From an uncultured Oscillospiraceae bacterium (GTDB lineage: Bacteria; Bacillota; Clostridia; Oscillospirales; Oscillospiraceae): a DNA stretch of 8,749 nt. Position 1 is the first letter of the stretch; each line of letters begins with the position of its first letter. This document shows positions 1-6,770 of this stretch, piece by piece. Position numbers and translations under genes: made by a program. The stretch covers positions 1 to 8,749 of the forward strand of contig CAKUJL010000048.1 in NCBI GenBank assembly GCA_934661715.1, in the 5' to 3' direction. The notes beneath the pieces are model-generated. The model was not told the DNA's origin. It saw only the letters and a program-made list of their open reading frames with translations, and searched no databases.

Positions 1-1761
1 TACCGCTTCACGTACTTCAAAAACGACAATGTCTACGACGGCGTCTGCCCCGAGTGCGGCGAGGAAAATGCACAGCACGCCTCCTACACCGAGTTCGGCA
101 CGAATGAAAAGGGCGTGTCCGTCTCCGCGACCGAGACGATCTCCGGAAACGACGCCGTTCTCGCCGTCGACCCCTACCGCGACGCCGGTTGGGCCGCAGA
201 AAACGGCAAGCCCGCGGGCATTGAAGAGGGCGATATCCCGACGGTGCTTCTGAGCGAGGCCGCCTCGGCCAGAGAAGCGCTGGGCCTTCTTCTGAACATC
301 TACGACACCTACGGCTGCGCCGACGGCGCGGGACTGTTCATCGCGGACAAGGACGAGGCGTGGTACATTGAAAACTGCTCCGGCACGCAGTATGCGGCAA
401 TAAAGCTCAACGACGATCTTCTGTTCCTGGAGCCCAACATGGCCGTCATCGGCGCGATCGATCTGGACGACACGCAGAACGTCATCGTATCAAGCAAGCT
501 CATTGAAACGGCAAAAGCCGCCGGAACGTTCACAGGCGACGAGACCGCAAACGTCATCAACTACCGCGCCAGCTACGCCGGACGGCTCGATTCTGCCGAC
601 AAGCGCCTCGTCGAGGGCATGAACTACCTGAACGCCTCCTACAAGGTCGATGCCGATAAGCTCGTCAAGGACAACAGCCGCTTCACCATCTCCAACGTCG
701 ACGCTTCCGGCGAAATCGTGCCGCTCTATACGAACATGGAAGCCGACCGCACGCTTTCCGTCGACGATATTCTGAACTACTACAAGCTCAGCACCATCGC
801 TAAACCTAACAATCAGGAGATCGAAATTTTCCAGATGTATAAAGACCGTCCCGCCGCGTACGCGACCGTCGGCTGGGTGGCCGTGGGAGATCTGGCCTGC
901 AACGTCTTTGTTCCCTATTATCCGATGCTGTTAGACAGCATGTATGAAGGCTATCAGGCGGGTACGCCGGCCGTGCAGTTCACGACCGAAAAGCCCACGG
1001 AGGGCCTGTTCTACCCCTACGCCAAGCGCTCTTACAATTGGGACACCGGCGAGGTCACCACGACCGACGGCTACCGCATTCTGCCTTCGGGCTGGGAAAG
1101 TTCTTACTACTGGAGCTTTGAAATTCTCAACGACTATGTGCGCTACTTTGTAAACGAAGACGGCTCGAAGCTCGTCTCCGACGCGGACAAAACGTTCATC
1201 CGGACGAAGCTGAACGTGCTGCAGCAGGAATTCTACCGCGATTTTGTCTCGATGGACACCCTGACGAGCGCCGCGAACGCAAGAAGCCTTGCCACGCAGA
1301 ACGGCGCACAGATGGCCGAAAAGGCGCAGAAGACGGCGCAGGCGCTCATCTCCTACGTGCAGGGAAGCGCCCCGCTTTCCCGGGCCGACGTGGTCTACAG
1401 TCTCTGGCTCGCCGCAGGTTCTCCCAAGGCAAAGGCCGCTTCCATGCCGTTTAAGGACGTTTCCGCGGACGCGTACTTCTATGACGCAGTCCTCTGGGCC
1501 GCGGAAAAAGGCATCGTCTCCGGCGTGAGCAGCGACACCTTTGCGCCCGACGCCGTCTGCACCCGCGCACAGGCCGCGGTGATGGCCTACCGCCTTGCCA
1601 AGAGCCCGAAGACGACCGGCGACGGCTTCTCCGACGTGCTCACCGGCAGCTTCTATGAGGACGCGGCTCTCTGGGCGAAAAACGAAGGCCTCGTCACGGG
1701 CGATACCTTCAACCCCACCGCCGCCTGCACCAAAGCGCAGCTGGACGCGTTTGCAAAGTAA
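1..1761 (+). CDS. C69-family dipeptidase with C-terminal SLH repeats (5' end missing)
   Basis: The reading frame is open from base 1 and ends at TAA 1759-1761, giving 586 visible residues. The start, any signal peptide and the expected N-terminal catalytic cysteine lie outside the window. Family C69 enzymes are Ntn-hydrolases that cleave dipeptides. Matching features include NEKGVSVSATETI (about residues 35-47), a segment with AREALGLLLNIYDTYG, IADKDEAWYIENCSG (about 114-128), IGAIDLDDTQN, and the late VGWVAVGDLACNVFVPYYP stretch. The C-terminus carries two SLH repeats, about residues 481-535 (FKDVSADAYFYDAVLWA) and 540-586 (FSDVLTGSFYEDAALWA), which normally bind secondary cell-wall polymers. 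The protein is therefore probably secreted and wall-attached. Three SLH repeats are usual; only two are seen. A CPECGEE motif near the visible start holds an extra cysteine pair. It converges on the lysR gene and shares a terminator with it. Family assignment is fairly sure; substrate is unknown. Confidence 0.85.
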   Translation, partial: YRFTYFKNDNVYDGVCPECGEENAQHASYTEFGTNEKGVSVSATETISGNDAVLAVDPYRDAGWAAENGKPAGIEEGDIPTVLLSEAASAREALGLLLNIYDTYGCADGAGLFIADKDEAWYIENCSGTQYAAIKLNDDLLFLEPNMAVIGAIDLDDTQNVIVSSKLIETAKAAGTFTGDETANVINYRASYAGRLDSADKRLVEGMNYLNASYKVDADKLVKDNSRFTISNVDASGEIVPLYTNMEADRTLSVDDILNYYKLSTIAKPNNQEIEIFQMYKDRPAAYATVGWVAVGDLACNVFVPYYPMLLDSMYEGYQAGTPAVQFTTEKPTEGLFYPYAKRSYNWDTGEVTTTDGYRILPSGWESSYYWSFEILNDYVRYFVNEDGSKLVSDADKTFIRTKLNVLQQEFYRDFVSMDTLTSAANARSLATQNGAQMAEKAQKTAQALISYVQGSAPLSRADVVYSLWLAAGSPKAKAASMPFKDVSADAYFYDAVLWAAEKGIVSGVSSDTFAPDAVCTRAQAAVMAYRLAKSPKTTGDGFSDVLTGSFYEDAALWAKNEGLVTGDTFNPTAACTKAQLDAFAK

Positions 1762-1773
1762 CCCACAAAAGCC

Positions 1774-1802
1774 AAAAGAGCCGCCCGCGGGCGGCTCTTT
1801 TT
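1774..1802. terminator. Bidirectional intrinsic terminator between convergent genes
   Basis: AGAGCCGCCC (1777-1786) pairs perfectly with GGGCGGCTCT (1789-1798), flanked by AAA on the left and TTTTT on the right, so each strand has a GC-rich stem followed by a U-run. It begins 12 bases after the dipeptidase stop and touches the stop of the opposing lysR gene, so it can serve both. Confidence 0.9.
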
Positions 1803-2702
1803 CTACGTTCGTGCGGCGTAAAAGTCCAGAACAAATTCGATGAAGCTGCGCGTCTTCTCCGGAAGCGCTTCGTTTTTGCGCCAGACGAGATACAAGCTTC
1901 GCTGCGTCCCCTTTCCCGTCAGCGGACGGACAAGAAGCTTCCCTCTGGAATCGTCTTTTTCCACGGTCTTTCCGGAGAGGATGGAAATGCCGAGCCCGGC
2001 GGCGACGAGATTTTTGATGCTCTGCTGATCGCCCAGCCGCGCGGTCACGTGAAGGCTTGCCGTGTCGAGCTTTTCCGCCTCGAGATAGGCGTCGGCGCAT
2101 TTCTGGCTGCCGCTTCCGGCCTCGCGCAGCAAAAGCGGCTCCGTTTTCAAAAGCTCCCGCACGGGCACGTTCTCGGAAAACAGCCTGCGGAAATGCGCGT
2201 TATCCGGCGCGATGAGCACCATATGGTCGCGGAAAAACGGCGTGAAGGACAGATCTCCCGACGCGTCCTCCGCTCCCGTAAAGCCGAGGGAAAAATGCCC
2301 CGCGCGAAGCCCCGCGAGAACGCCCACGCTGTCTGATTGGAAGACGGAAAACACGCTCTTCGGGTGCAGCGCACGGTAAGGCGGCAGAATTTCCGGCAGG
2401 ATATAGCCCGATGGAATGGTGGACGCGCCGAGGCGGATGGTGTTTTCGCCTGCGGCCCACGAAGAAAGCAGCTGATCCTTCAGGTCCAGCACATGCACCG
2501 CGTAATCGTAGAGCTCGCGGCCTCTCGGCGTGATGGCGAGGCTTTTCGTCGTGCGCAGAAAAAGCGTCTCGTGAAGCTCGTCCTCCAATTGCCGGATGTG
2601 GGCGCTGACAGTGGGCTGCGAGGCGTAGAGCCGGGCGGCGGCCTGTGTGAAGCTGCCGCAGTCAGCCACGGCGACAAACGAGCGAAGCTGCTTAAAGTCC
2701 AT
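1803..2702 (-). CDS. LysR-type regulator of the selenium locus
   Basis: This is a 299-residue transcription factor of usual LysR length. Residues 1-60 form the winged helix-turn-helix (MDFKQLRSFVAVADCGSFTQ, then AAARLYASQPTVSAHIRQLE and LFLRTTKSLAITPRG). A linker helix follows, then the effector-binding domain from about residue 90 (LGASTIPSGYILP, REAGSGSQK), which resembles CysB-like anion-sensing members. I chose ATG 2700-2702 because AGGAGG (2709-2714) sits 6 bases upstream and the HTH starts there; the frame extends further upstream but is only the antisense-like shadow of the aminotransferase gene. The start overlaps the end of that gene by 11 bases, so the two are co-transcribed and probably translationally coupled. 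LysR proteins of this kind are known to accompany selD/yedE clusters. Control of the divergent promoters at 3900-4046 is inferred; the effector (a selenium or sulfur compound) is unknown. Confidence 0.9.
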   Translation of the reverse strand: MDFKQLRSFVAVADCGSFTQAAARLYASQPTVSAHIRQLEDELHETLFLRTTKSLAITPRGRELYDYAVHVLDLKDQLLSSWAAGENTIRLGASTIPSGYILPEILPPYRALHPKSVFSVFQSDSVGVLAGLRAGHFSLGFTGAEDASGDLSFTPFFRDHMVLIAPDNAHFRRLFSENVPVRELLKTEPLLLREAGSGSQKCADAYLEAEKLDTASLHVTARLGDQQSIKNLVAAGLGISILSGKTVEKDDSRGKLLVRPLTGKGTQRSLYLVWRKNEALPEKTRSFIEFVLDFYAART

Positions 2703-3867
2703 GGGAGGCCTCCTTCGTGAGCGTGCCCAGCGCGGAAATGGCGCAGTCGACGTCTTCTTCGGTATTGAAAAAGCCGAACGAGAAGCGAATTGCTCCGGTG
2801 GGGAAGGTTCCGAGCGTTTTGTGCGCAGCCGGTGCGCAGTGAAGCCCCACGCGCGTGGAAATGCCGAAGCGCTCGTCCAGTGCCGCCGCAATTTCCGCAA
2901 GCTCATGCTTCGGCGTCTGAAGCGACACGACGCCCGTGCGGTTTTCGGTGCCGGGAAGGCCGATCAGCCTGAGCCTGCCTTCCTCCGCAAGCGGCGCGAT
3001 GCCAGCTAAAAACCGTTTTGTCAGACCCAGCTCATGGGCGCGGATGGTATCCAGCCCCGTCTCCTGCAAAAATCCGAGCGCGGCGTGCAGTCCCGCGATG
3101 CCGGGGAGGTTCATCGTTCCGGCTTCAAACCGGTCAGGGAGAAATTCCGGCATGAACTCGGTGTGGCTCATGCTGCCTGTGCCGCCGGAAAGAAGCGGCG
3201 TGAGCGCCTTTGAAAGATCTTCGCGCATCACGATGCCGCCCGTTCCCTGCGGGCCGAGAAGCCCCTTGTGCCCCGTAAAGGCGACGGCGTCGAGGTTCAT
3301 TTTTTGCATATCGATTGGAAACACGCCCGCGGTCTGGGCGCTGTCGAGGAAAAAGCGCAGGTGATGGCGCTTGCAGAACGCGCCGATTTCCGCGACCGGC
3401 AGCAGCGTCCCGCAGACGTTGCTTGCGTGCAGGCAGACAAAGAGCTTTGTGTTTTCCCGCAGCAGGTTTTCGGCGGCCTCCAGCGGAAGCGTCCCGTCTT
3501 CGCGGCAGGGCACGCGGTCAAACGTCACGCCCTGCGCCTCCAGCTGCCGCAGGGGCCGCATGACGGCGTTGTGCTCCATCGAAGAGATGAGAACGTGGTC
3601 TCCCGGATGCAAAAACCCCTTTAATAGCACGTTCAGGCTCACCGTGATGTTCGGCGTAAACACGGCGCAGCGGGCGTCCTCCCCGTGAAAGAGCGTACAA
3701 AGCCGCTCCCTCGTTTCAAAGACGAGCTCCTCCGCGTCATAGGCCGCTTCATAGCCGCCGCGTCCGACGTTGCTGCCGCACGCGGTCATATAGCGGAAAA
3801 CGGCGTCCGGCACGCACGCGGGCTTCGGGAAGCTGGTGCTGCCGTTGTCGAGATAAATTCTTCGCAT
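2692..3867 (-). CDS. Class V aminotransferase, cysteine desulfurase-like (selenium-associated type)
   Basis: This 391-residue PLP enzyme is of normal family length. It shows IYLDNGSTSFPKP at residues 4-16, the cofactor-stacking His99 in SSMEHNAVMRPL, Asp175/Gln178 in FFLDSAQTAG, the PLP-binding Lys201 in FTGHKGLLGPQGTGG, and Cys344 in GLHCAPAAHKTLGT, which fits the catalytic cysteine of desulfurases. It resembles the E. faecalis EF2568-type group repeatedly found beside selD. The likely role is to take S or Se from cysteine or selenocysteine as an enzyme-bound per(sulf/selen)ide and pass it to small carriers; the actual substrate is not shown by sequence. I chose ATG 3865-3867, with GGGAGA 7 bases upstream, over an in-frame TTG at 3886-3888 whose extra seven residues do not look like the family N-terminus. 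It is the first gene of a leftward operon with lysR, divergent from yedE. Confidence 0.88.
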   Translation of the reverse strand: MRRIYLDNGSTSFPKPACVPDAVFRYMTACGSNVGRGGYEAAYDAEELVFETRERLCTLFHGEDARCAVFTPNITVSLNVLLKGFLHPGDHVLISSMEHNAVMRPLRQLEAQGVTFDRVPCREDGTLPLEAAENLLRENTKLFVCLHASNVCGTLLPVAEIGAFCKRHHLRFFLDSAQTAGVFPIDMQKMNLDAVAFTGHKGLLGPQGTGGIVMREDLSKALTPLLSGGTGSMSHTEFMPEFLPDRFEAGTMNLPGIAGLHAALGFLQETGLDTIRAHELGLTKRFLAGIAPLAEEGRLRLIGLPGTENRTGVVSLQTPKHELAEIAAALDERFGISTRVGLHCAPAAHKTLGTFPTGAIRFSFGFFNTEEDVDCAISALGTLTKEASHGL

Positions 3868-3899
3868 CGTACTGTCTCCCTGCGTCAAAGGTTTCCTTC

Positions 3900-3928
3900 A
3901 TTCTACACCGGATTTATCGAGAAAGCAA
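3900..3928 (-). promoter_or_regulatory. Predicted promoter of the aminotransferase-lysR operon
   Basis: Read on the minus strand: TTGCTT (3923-3928) as -35, a 17-base spacer, and TAGAAT (3900-3905) as -10. The start point would be near 3892, leaving a leader of about 25 bases that contains the GGGAGA ribosome-binding site. The -10 is good and the -35 only half consensus, which fits an activated or repressed promoter. A TTATCGAGAA motif (3914-3923) lies inside the spacer. Confidence 0.5.
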
Positions 3929-4010
3929 ATAAGTGAATGAAAAATTCATTTATTCGACAAAGCCGAAGACTTATCGAGAATCTCAATAGATTTATCGGAG
4001 TTATCCAAAA
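3914..4010. promoter_or_regulatory. Cluster of TTATC repeats, candidate LysR operator region
   Basis: TTATCGAGAA occurs identically at 3914-3923 and 3971-3980, with TTATCGGAG at 3992-4000 and TTATCCAAAA at 4001-4010. An inverted relative, TATTCGACAA, is at 3951-3960, and GAGA-A-TCTC at 3976-3984 is a small dyad. Relative to the predicted yedE start (about 4053) the last three direct copies lie near -82, -61 and -52, a normal position for LysR activators. The first copy lies within the opposite promoter, where binding would repress. Function is inferred from placement only. Confidence 0.4.
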
Positions 4011-4016
4011 AGCCAA

Positions 4017-4046
4017 TTGGACTTTCCCGCGGCGATGGCATATAAT
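4017..4046 (+). promoter_or_regulatory. Predicted strong promoter of the yedE-selD operon
   Basis: TTGGAC (4017-4022) as -35, an 18-base spacer, and a perfect TATAAT (4041-4046) as -10. The predicted start point is about 4053, giving an 86-base leader before yedE. The TTATC motifs lie directly upstream. Confidence 0.75.
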
Positions 4047-4065
4047 GAAAGAAGCAGTTTGACAG

Positions 4066-4091
4066 ACCCGAATGTGATTCGGGTTTTCTTT
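4066..4091 (+). terminator. Terminator-like hairpin in the yedE leader (possible attenuator)
   Basis: ACCCGAAT (4066-4073) pairs perfectly with ATTCGGGT (4077-4084) across a GTG loop, and TTTCTTT follows at once. On the minus strand the hairpin has no U-run, so it is a plus-strand signal. It lies about 13 bases after the predicted start point and 48 bases before the yedE start, with no gene in between, so it would act as a leader attenuator. No clear alternative antiterminator pairing to its stem was found. A second imperfect stem (4088-4095 with 4106-4115) overlaps the U-run. It could instead only stabilise the 5' end. Confidence 0.5.
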
Positions 4092-4138
4092 CAAGCATCG
4101 CTATTCTTGTGAAAGAGCAACGAAAAAGGAGAGTTCAC

Positions 4139-5230
4139 ATGACACGCAAAAATGAAAAAACAACCATGATCATTGCGGGACTCATCATCGGCGTCATCGC
4201 TTCGCTTCTGGTGCTGTTCGGCAATCCGAAAAACATGGGCTTCTGCATCGCCTGCTTCCTGCGCGACACGGCGGGCGCTCTGGGTCTTCACTCGGCGGAG
4301 GCCGTGCAGTACATCCGGCCCGAGATCATCGGCCTCGTGTTCGGCAGCTTCCTCATGGCGCTTGCCAAGAAGGAATTTTCCCCGCGCGGCGGCAGCGCAC
4401 CCGTGACCCGTTTTGTCCTCGGTATGTTCGTGATGATCGGAAGCCTGATGTTCCTCGGCTGCCCGTTCCGCATGATCCTTCGTCTGGCAGGCGGCGATCT
4501 GAACGCGCTTCTGGGTCTGGCGGGCTTTGCCTGCGGCATTCTGGCCGGCGTTTTCTTCCTCAATAAGGGCTATTCCCTCAAAAGAAGCTACGCGCTCACC
4601 AAAGCAGAAGGCGGCGTATTCCCCGTTCTGACGCTGGCCGTCCTCGCGCTTCTTCTGGCAGCGCCCGCGTTCATCCACTTCAGCGCGGAAGGCGCTGGCC
4701 CCGGCGCTCTGCACGCGCCTGTTATCATTAGCCTGATTGCAGGTCTCGTCGTCGGCGCTCTGGCGCAGAGAACGCGTCTTTGCATGGTCGGCGGCATCCG
4801 CGACCTGGTTCTGTTCAAGGAAACGAAGCTCATCCTCGGCTTTGCCGCGATTCTGGTTGGCGCTCTGGTCTGCAACCTCATTCTCAGCGGCACGACCGGC
4901 ACGAGCTATTTCCATCTGGGCTTCGCTGACCAGCCCGTCGCGCACACCGATGGTCTCTGGAACTTCCTCGGCATGATGCTGACAGGTTTCTCGTGCGTGC
5001 TGCTCGGCGGCTGCCCGCTGCGTCAGTTAATTCTCTCCGGCGAAGGAAGCAGCGACAGCGCGGTGACGGTCTTCGGCCTGCTCGCGGGCGCGGCGTTCTG
5101 CCACAACTTTGGCCTTGCATCCTCCGGCAAGGGCCCGACGGCAAACGGCAAGGCCGCCGTCATCGTCGGTCTCGTGGTTGCCGTCATCATTGCCAGTGTG
5201 AATACGTTCAAAAAGGAGAATGCGAAATGA
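4139..5230 (+). CDS. yedE: YedE-family selenium-metabolism membrane transporter
   Basis: This 363-residue polytopic membrane protein belongs to the YeeE/YedE (sulfur transport) family. Hydrophobic segments are visible at about residues 10-28, 62-76, 92-106, 123-141, 160-178, 193-209, 231-250, 274-290, 310-322 and 340-354. Conserved cysteine motifs recur in both halves: NPKNMGFCIACFLRD (Cys36, Cys39), FLGCPFRMILRLAGGD (Cys108), RTRLCMVGG (Cys215) and LGGCPLRQLILSGEG (Cys292), consistent with an internally duplicated transporter passing a reactive S or Se species by thiols. Members next to selD are annotated as selenium-metabolism YedE; the transported species here is inferred. I chose ATG 4139-4141, with GGAG at 4128-4131 seven bases upstream, over an in-frame GTG at 4109. 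Its TGA overlaps the next ATG (ATGA), so it heads a coupled operon. Confidence 0.9.
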   Translation: MTRKNEKTTMIIAGLIIGVIASLLVLFGNPKNMGFCIACFLRDTAGALGLHSAEAVQYIRPEIIGLVFGSFLMALAKKEFSPRGGSAPVTRFVLGMFVMIGSLMFLGCPFRMILRLAGGDLNALLGLAGFACGILAGVFFLNKGYSLKRSYALTKAEGGVFPVLTLAVLALLLAAPAFIHFSAEGAGPGALHAPVIISLIAGLVVGALAQRTRLCMVGGIRDLVLFKETKLILGFAAILVGALVCNLILSGTTGTSYFHLGFADQPVAHTDGLWNFLGMMLTGFSCVLLGGCPLRQLILSGEGSSDSAVTVFGLLAGAAFCHNFGLASSGKGPTANGKAAVIVGLVVAVIIASVNTFKKENAK

Positions 5231-5433
5231 CAACAGTCGATGCAAGAGGCTATTCCTGCCCCGAACCCGTCATCATGCTCAGAAAGGCGATGGCGTCGAA
5301 GGAAGCGGCCTACACCGTTCTGGTGGACAACGCCGCGTCGAAGGAAAACGTGACCCGCTACGCCGAGCACGAGGGCTACACCGTCCGCGTGAGCGAAAAC
5401 GGCGGCGAGTACACGCTGGATATCAGGAAGTAA
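5227..5433 (+). CDS. TusA-like sulfur/selenium carrier (single-domain YedF type)
   Basis: This 68-residue protein is a single SirA/TusA/YedF domain. The signature is ARGYSCPEPVIMLRKAM, with the persulfide-carrying Cys11 in the CPEP motif near the N-terminus, followed by the usual alpha/beta pattern ending in YTLDIRK. TusA proteins accept sulfur on this cysteine from desulfurases; in selD neighbourhoods the relatives are thought to handle selenium. The selenium-associated YedF proteins are commonly about 200 residues with a second domain; here only the TusA part is present and the stop is clean, so I call it a complete short form. Translation starts at ATG 5227-5229, overlapping the yedE stop by 4 bases, with GGAG 8 bases upstream. 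The next gene follows after 1 base. Confidence 0.88.
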   Translation: MTTVDARGYSCPEPVIMLRKAMASKEAAYTVLVDNAASKENVTRYAEHEGYTVRVSENGGEYTLDIRK

Positions 5434-5434
5434 T

Positions 5435-5692
5435 ATGAGCTATATCGCCACGTTCTTTTCGCACTTCGGGGCCATCCGGTACAAAAAGCTCTGTGAGCAG
5501 GCAGGCTACCCGGCGAAGACCATGCCCGTGCCGCGGACGCTTTCGAGCTCCTGCGGAACGTGCGTGCGCGTGGAGGGCGGCTTTGTCCAGCCCAGCGGCG
5601 TCTGCGCCGAAGAGGTCGACCGGATCGCCGAAGAGACGGAAAACGGCTACAGATTTGTCTACAACAGTGAGGACCACACAGATGGAAACTGA
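5435..5692 (+). CDS. DUF3343 putative Se/S carrier-like protein
   Basis: This 85-residue protein starts MSYIATFFSHFGAIRYKKLC and has the family core PVPRTLSSSCGTCVRVEG, with Cys40 and Cys43 in SSSCGTC, plus Cys20 and Cys57. DUF3343 (Se_S_carrier-like) proteins co-occur with YedE/YedF/SelD and are thought to be small carriers or partners for reactive selenium or sulfur; no biochemical role is shown by the sequence. It starts 1 base after the preceding gene, with AGGA about 6 bases upstream. Its last 11 bases overlap the start of selD, so it is translationally coupled on both sides. The tail after about residue 78 (EDHTDGN) is polar and probably disordered. Confidence 0.85.
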   Translation: MSYIATFFSHFGAIRYKKLCEQAGYPAKTMPVPRTLSSSCGTCVRVEGGFVQPSGVCAEEVDRIAEETENGYRFVYNSEDHTDGN

Positions 5693-6719
5693 GGTAAAAC
5701 TGACCAAACTCGCCTCCTGCGCGGGCTGCGGCGCAAAGGTCGGCGCGGGAACGCTCGTCAAAATGCTCGAGGGCTTCCGGACGCACACCGACCCGCGGCT
5801 CATCGTCGGCTATGACAAAAGCGACGACGCAAGCGTATATGTGGTATCGGACGATACGGCCATCGTCCAGACGACGGACTTTTTCCCGCCGATCGTGGAC
5901 GACCCCTTCCTCTACGGCCAGATCGCCGCGACGAACGCGCTGAGCGATGTCTACGCGATGGGCGGCGAACCGAAGCTGGCGCTCAACATCATGTGCCTTG
6001 CCGATTCGATGGACGACAAAACCGTGCGCGAGATTCTGCGCGGCGGATACGACAAGGCGTATGAGGCCGGGGCCATCATCACCGGCGGACACACCATCCA
6101 CGGCGCGGAGCCGATCTACGGTCTGGCCGTCACGGGCTTTGTCCACCCGAAGAAGGTGCTGACGAATTCCGGCGCGAAGCCGGGAGACGTGCTGATCCTC
6201 ACAAAGCCGCTCGGCGTCGGTATTTTGACAACGGCGGCGAAGGCAGATCTGGTAAGTCCCGATACGATGGACAGGATCTATAAACAGATGGCGACGCTCA
6301 ACAAAACGGCGCGGGATATTATGGTGCGCTTCCAGGTCCACAGCTGCACCGACGTCACGGGCTTTTCGCTTCTGGGCCACAGCTTTGAAATGGCGCAGGG
6401 AAGCGGCGTGAGCCTGCACATCGAGAGCGAAAACGTGCCGTTCCACGCCGAAGCGCTGGAGTTTGCCGACATGGGCTTCATCCCCGCGGGCGCTTACAGA
6501 AACCGCACGTATGCAGAAGGCGGGGTCCTTAAAAAGCGGGACATTCCGCGTGCGCTCGAGGATATTTTCTTTGACCCGCAGACAAGCGGCGGCCTTCTCA
6601 TCGCCGTGGCCGAACAGGACGCGGAGAACTGCCTTCGCGCCTTGCAGTCGGAAATTCCGAACGCCGCAAGAATCGGCTACGTGACCGCGCTCCACGATAA
6701 TTACCTGATCGTCGAATAA
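5682..6719 (+). CDS. selD: Selenide, water dikinase (selenophosphate synthase)
   Basis: This 345-residue enzyme makes selenophosphate from selenide and ATP, the activated Se donor for selenocysteine, selenouridine and Se-dependent molybdenum hydroxylases. The active-site loop SCAGCGAKVGAG places Cys16 and Lys19 where E. coli SelD has Cys17 and Lys20; it is a cysteine codon (TGC), not a UGA selenocysteine form. Further family motifs are SDDASVY, TTDFFPPIVDDP (Asp66), NALSDVYAMGGEPK (Asn85, Asp89), GGHTIHG, CTDVTGFSLLGH (Asp224) and DPQTSGGLL near the C-terminus. ATG 5682-5684 is preceded by TGAGGA 8 bases upstream; upstream in-frame codons belong to the overlapping DUF3343 gene. It is the last gene of the operon and is followed 9 bases later by a terminator. 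Length and residues look fully functional. Confidence 0.97.
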   Translation: METEVKLTKLASCAGCGAKVGAGTLVKMLEGFRTHTDPRLIVGYDKSDDASVYVVSDDTAIVQTTDFFPPIVDDPFLYGQIAATNALSDVYAMGGEPKLALNIMCLADSMDDKTVREILRGGYDKAYEAGAIITGGHTIHGAEPIYGLAVTGFVHPKKVLTNSGAKPGDVLILTKPLGVGILTTAAKADLVSPDTMDRIYKQMATLNKTARDIMVRFQVHSCTDVTGFSLLGHSFEMAQGSGVSLHIESENVPFHAEALEFADMGFIPAGAYRNRTYAEGGVLKKRDIPRALEDIFFDPQTSGGLLIAVAEQDAENCLRALQSEIPNAARIGYVTALHDNYLIVE

Positions 6720-6728
6720 CGAAATGGG

Positions 6729-6759
6729 AAAGCCCGAAGGCAGTGCCTTCGGGCTTTTT
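6729..6759 (+). terminator. Intrinsic terminator of the yedE-selD operon
   Basis: AAAGCCCGAAGG (about 6729-6740) pairs with CCTTCGGGCTTT (6746-6757) around CAGTG, with TTTTT at 6755-6759. It lies just after the selD stop. Confidence 0.93.
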
Positions 6760-6770
6760 GCGTTCTGGAG

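Noticed and set aside
931..2100. 389-codon minus-strand frame running across the dipeptidase 3' end and lysR 3' end
   Set aside because: It spans a strong bidirectional terminator and two well-supported genes in other frames; composition is Arg/Gly-rich as expected of a shadow.
4045..4062. Possible five-codon leader peptide (ATG AAA GAA GCA GTT TGA) ahead of the yedE hairpin
   Set aside because: Its ATG lies within the TATAAT -10 box, so it would not be transcribed from that promoter, and it has no ribosome-binding site.
4059..4064. Perfect TTGACA, a possible second -35 for yedE
   Set aside because: No acceptable -10 hexamer lies 16-18 bases downstream; that stretch is the GGGTTTTC end of the leader hairpin.
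4091..4945. 284-codon minus-strand frame opposite yedE
   Set aside because: It is charged, low-complexity sequence complementary to membrane-segment codons, a typical artefact opposite a membrane protein gene.
5718..5738. Selenocysteine (UGA) in the SelD active site or other genes of the module
   Set aside because: The active-site codon is TGC, and none of the genes shows an in-frame TGA before a family-conserved continuation.
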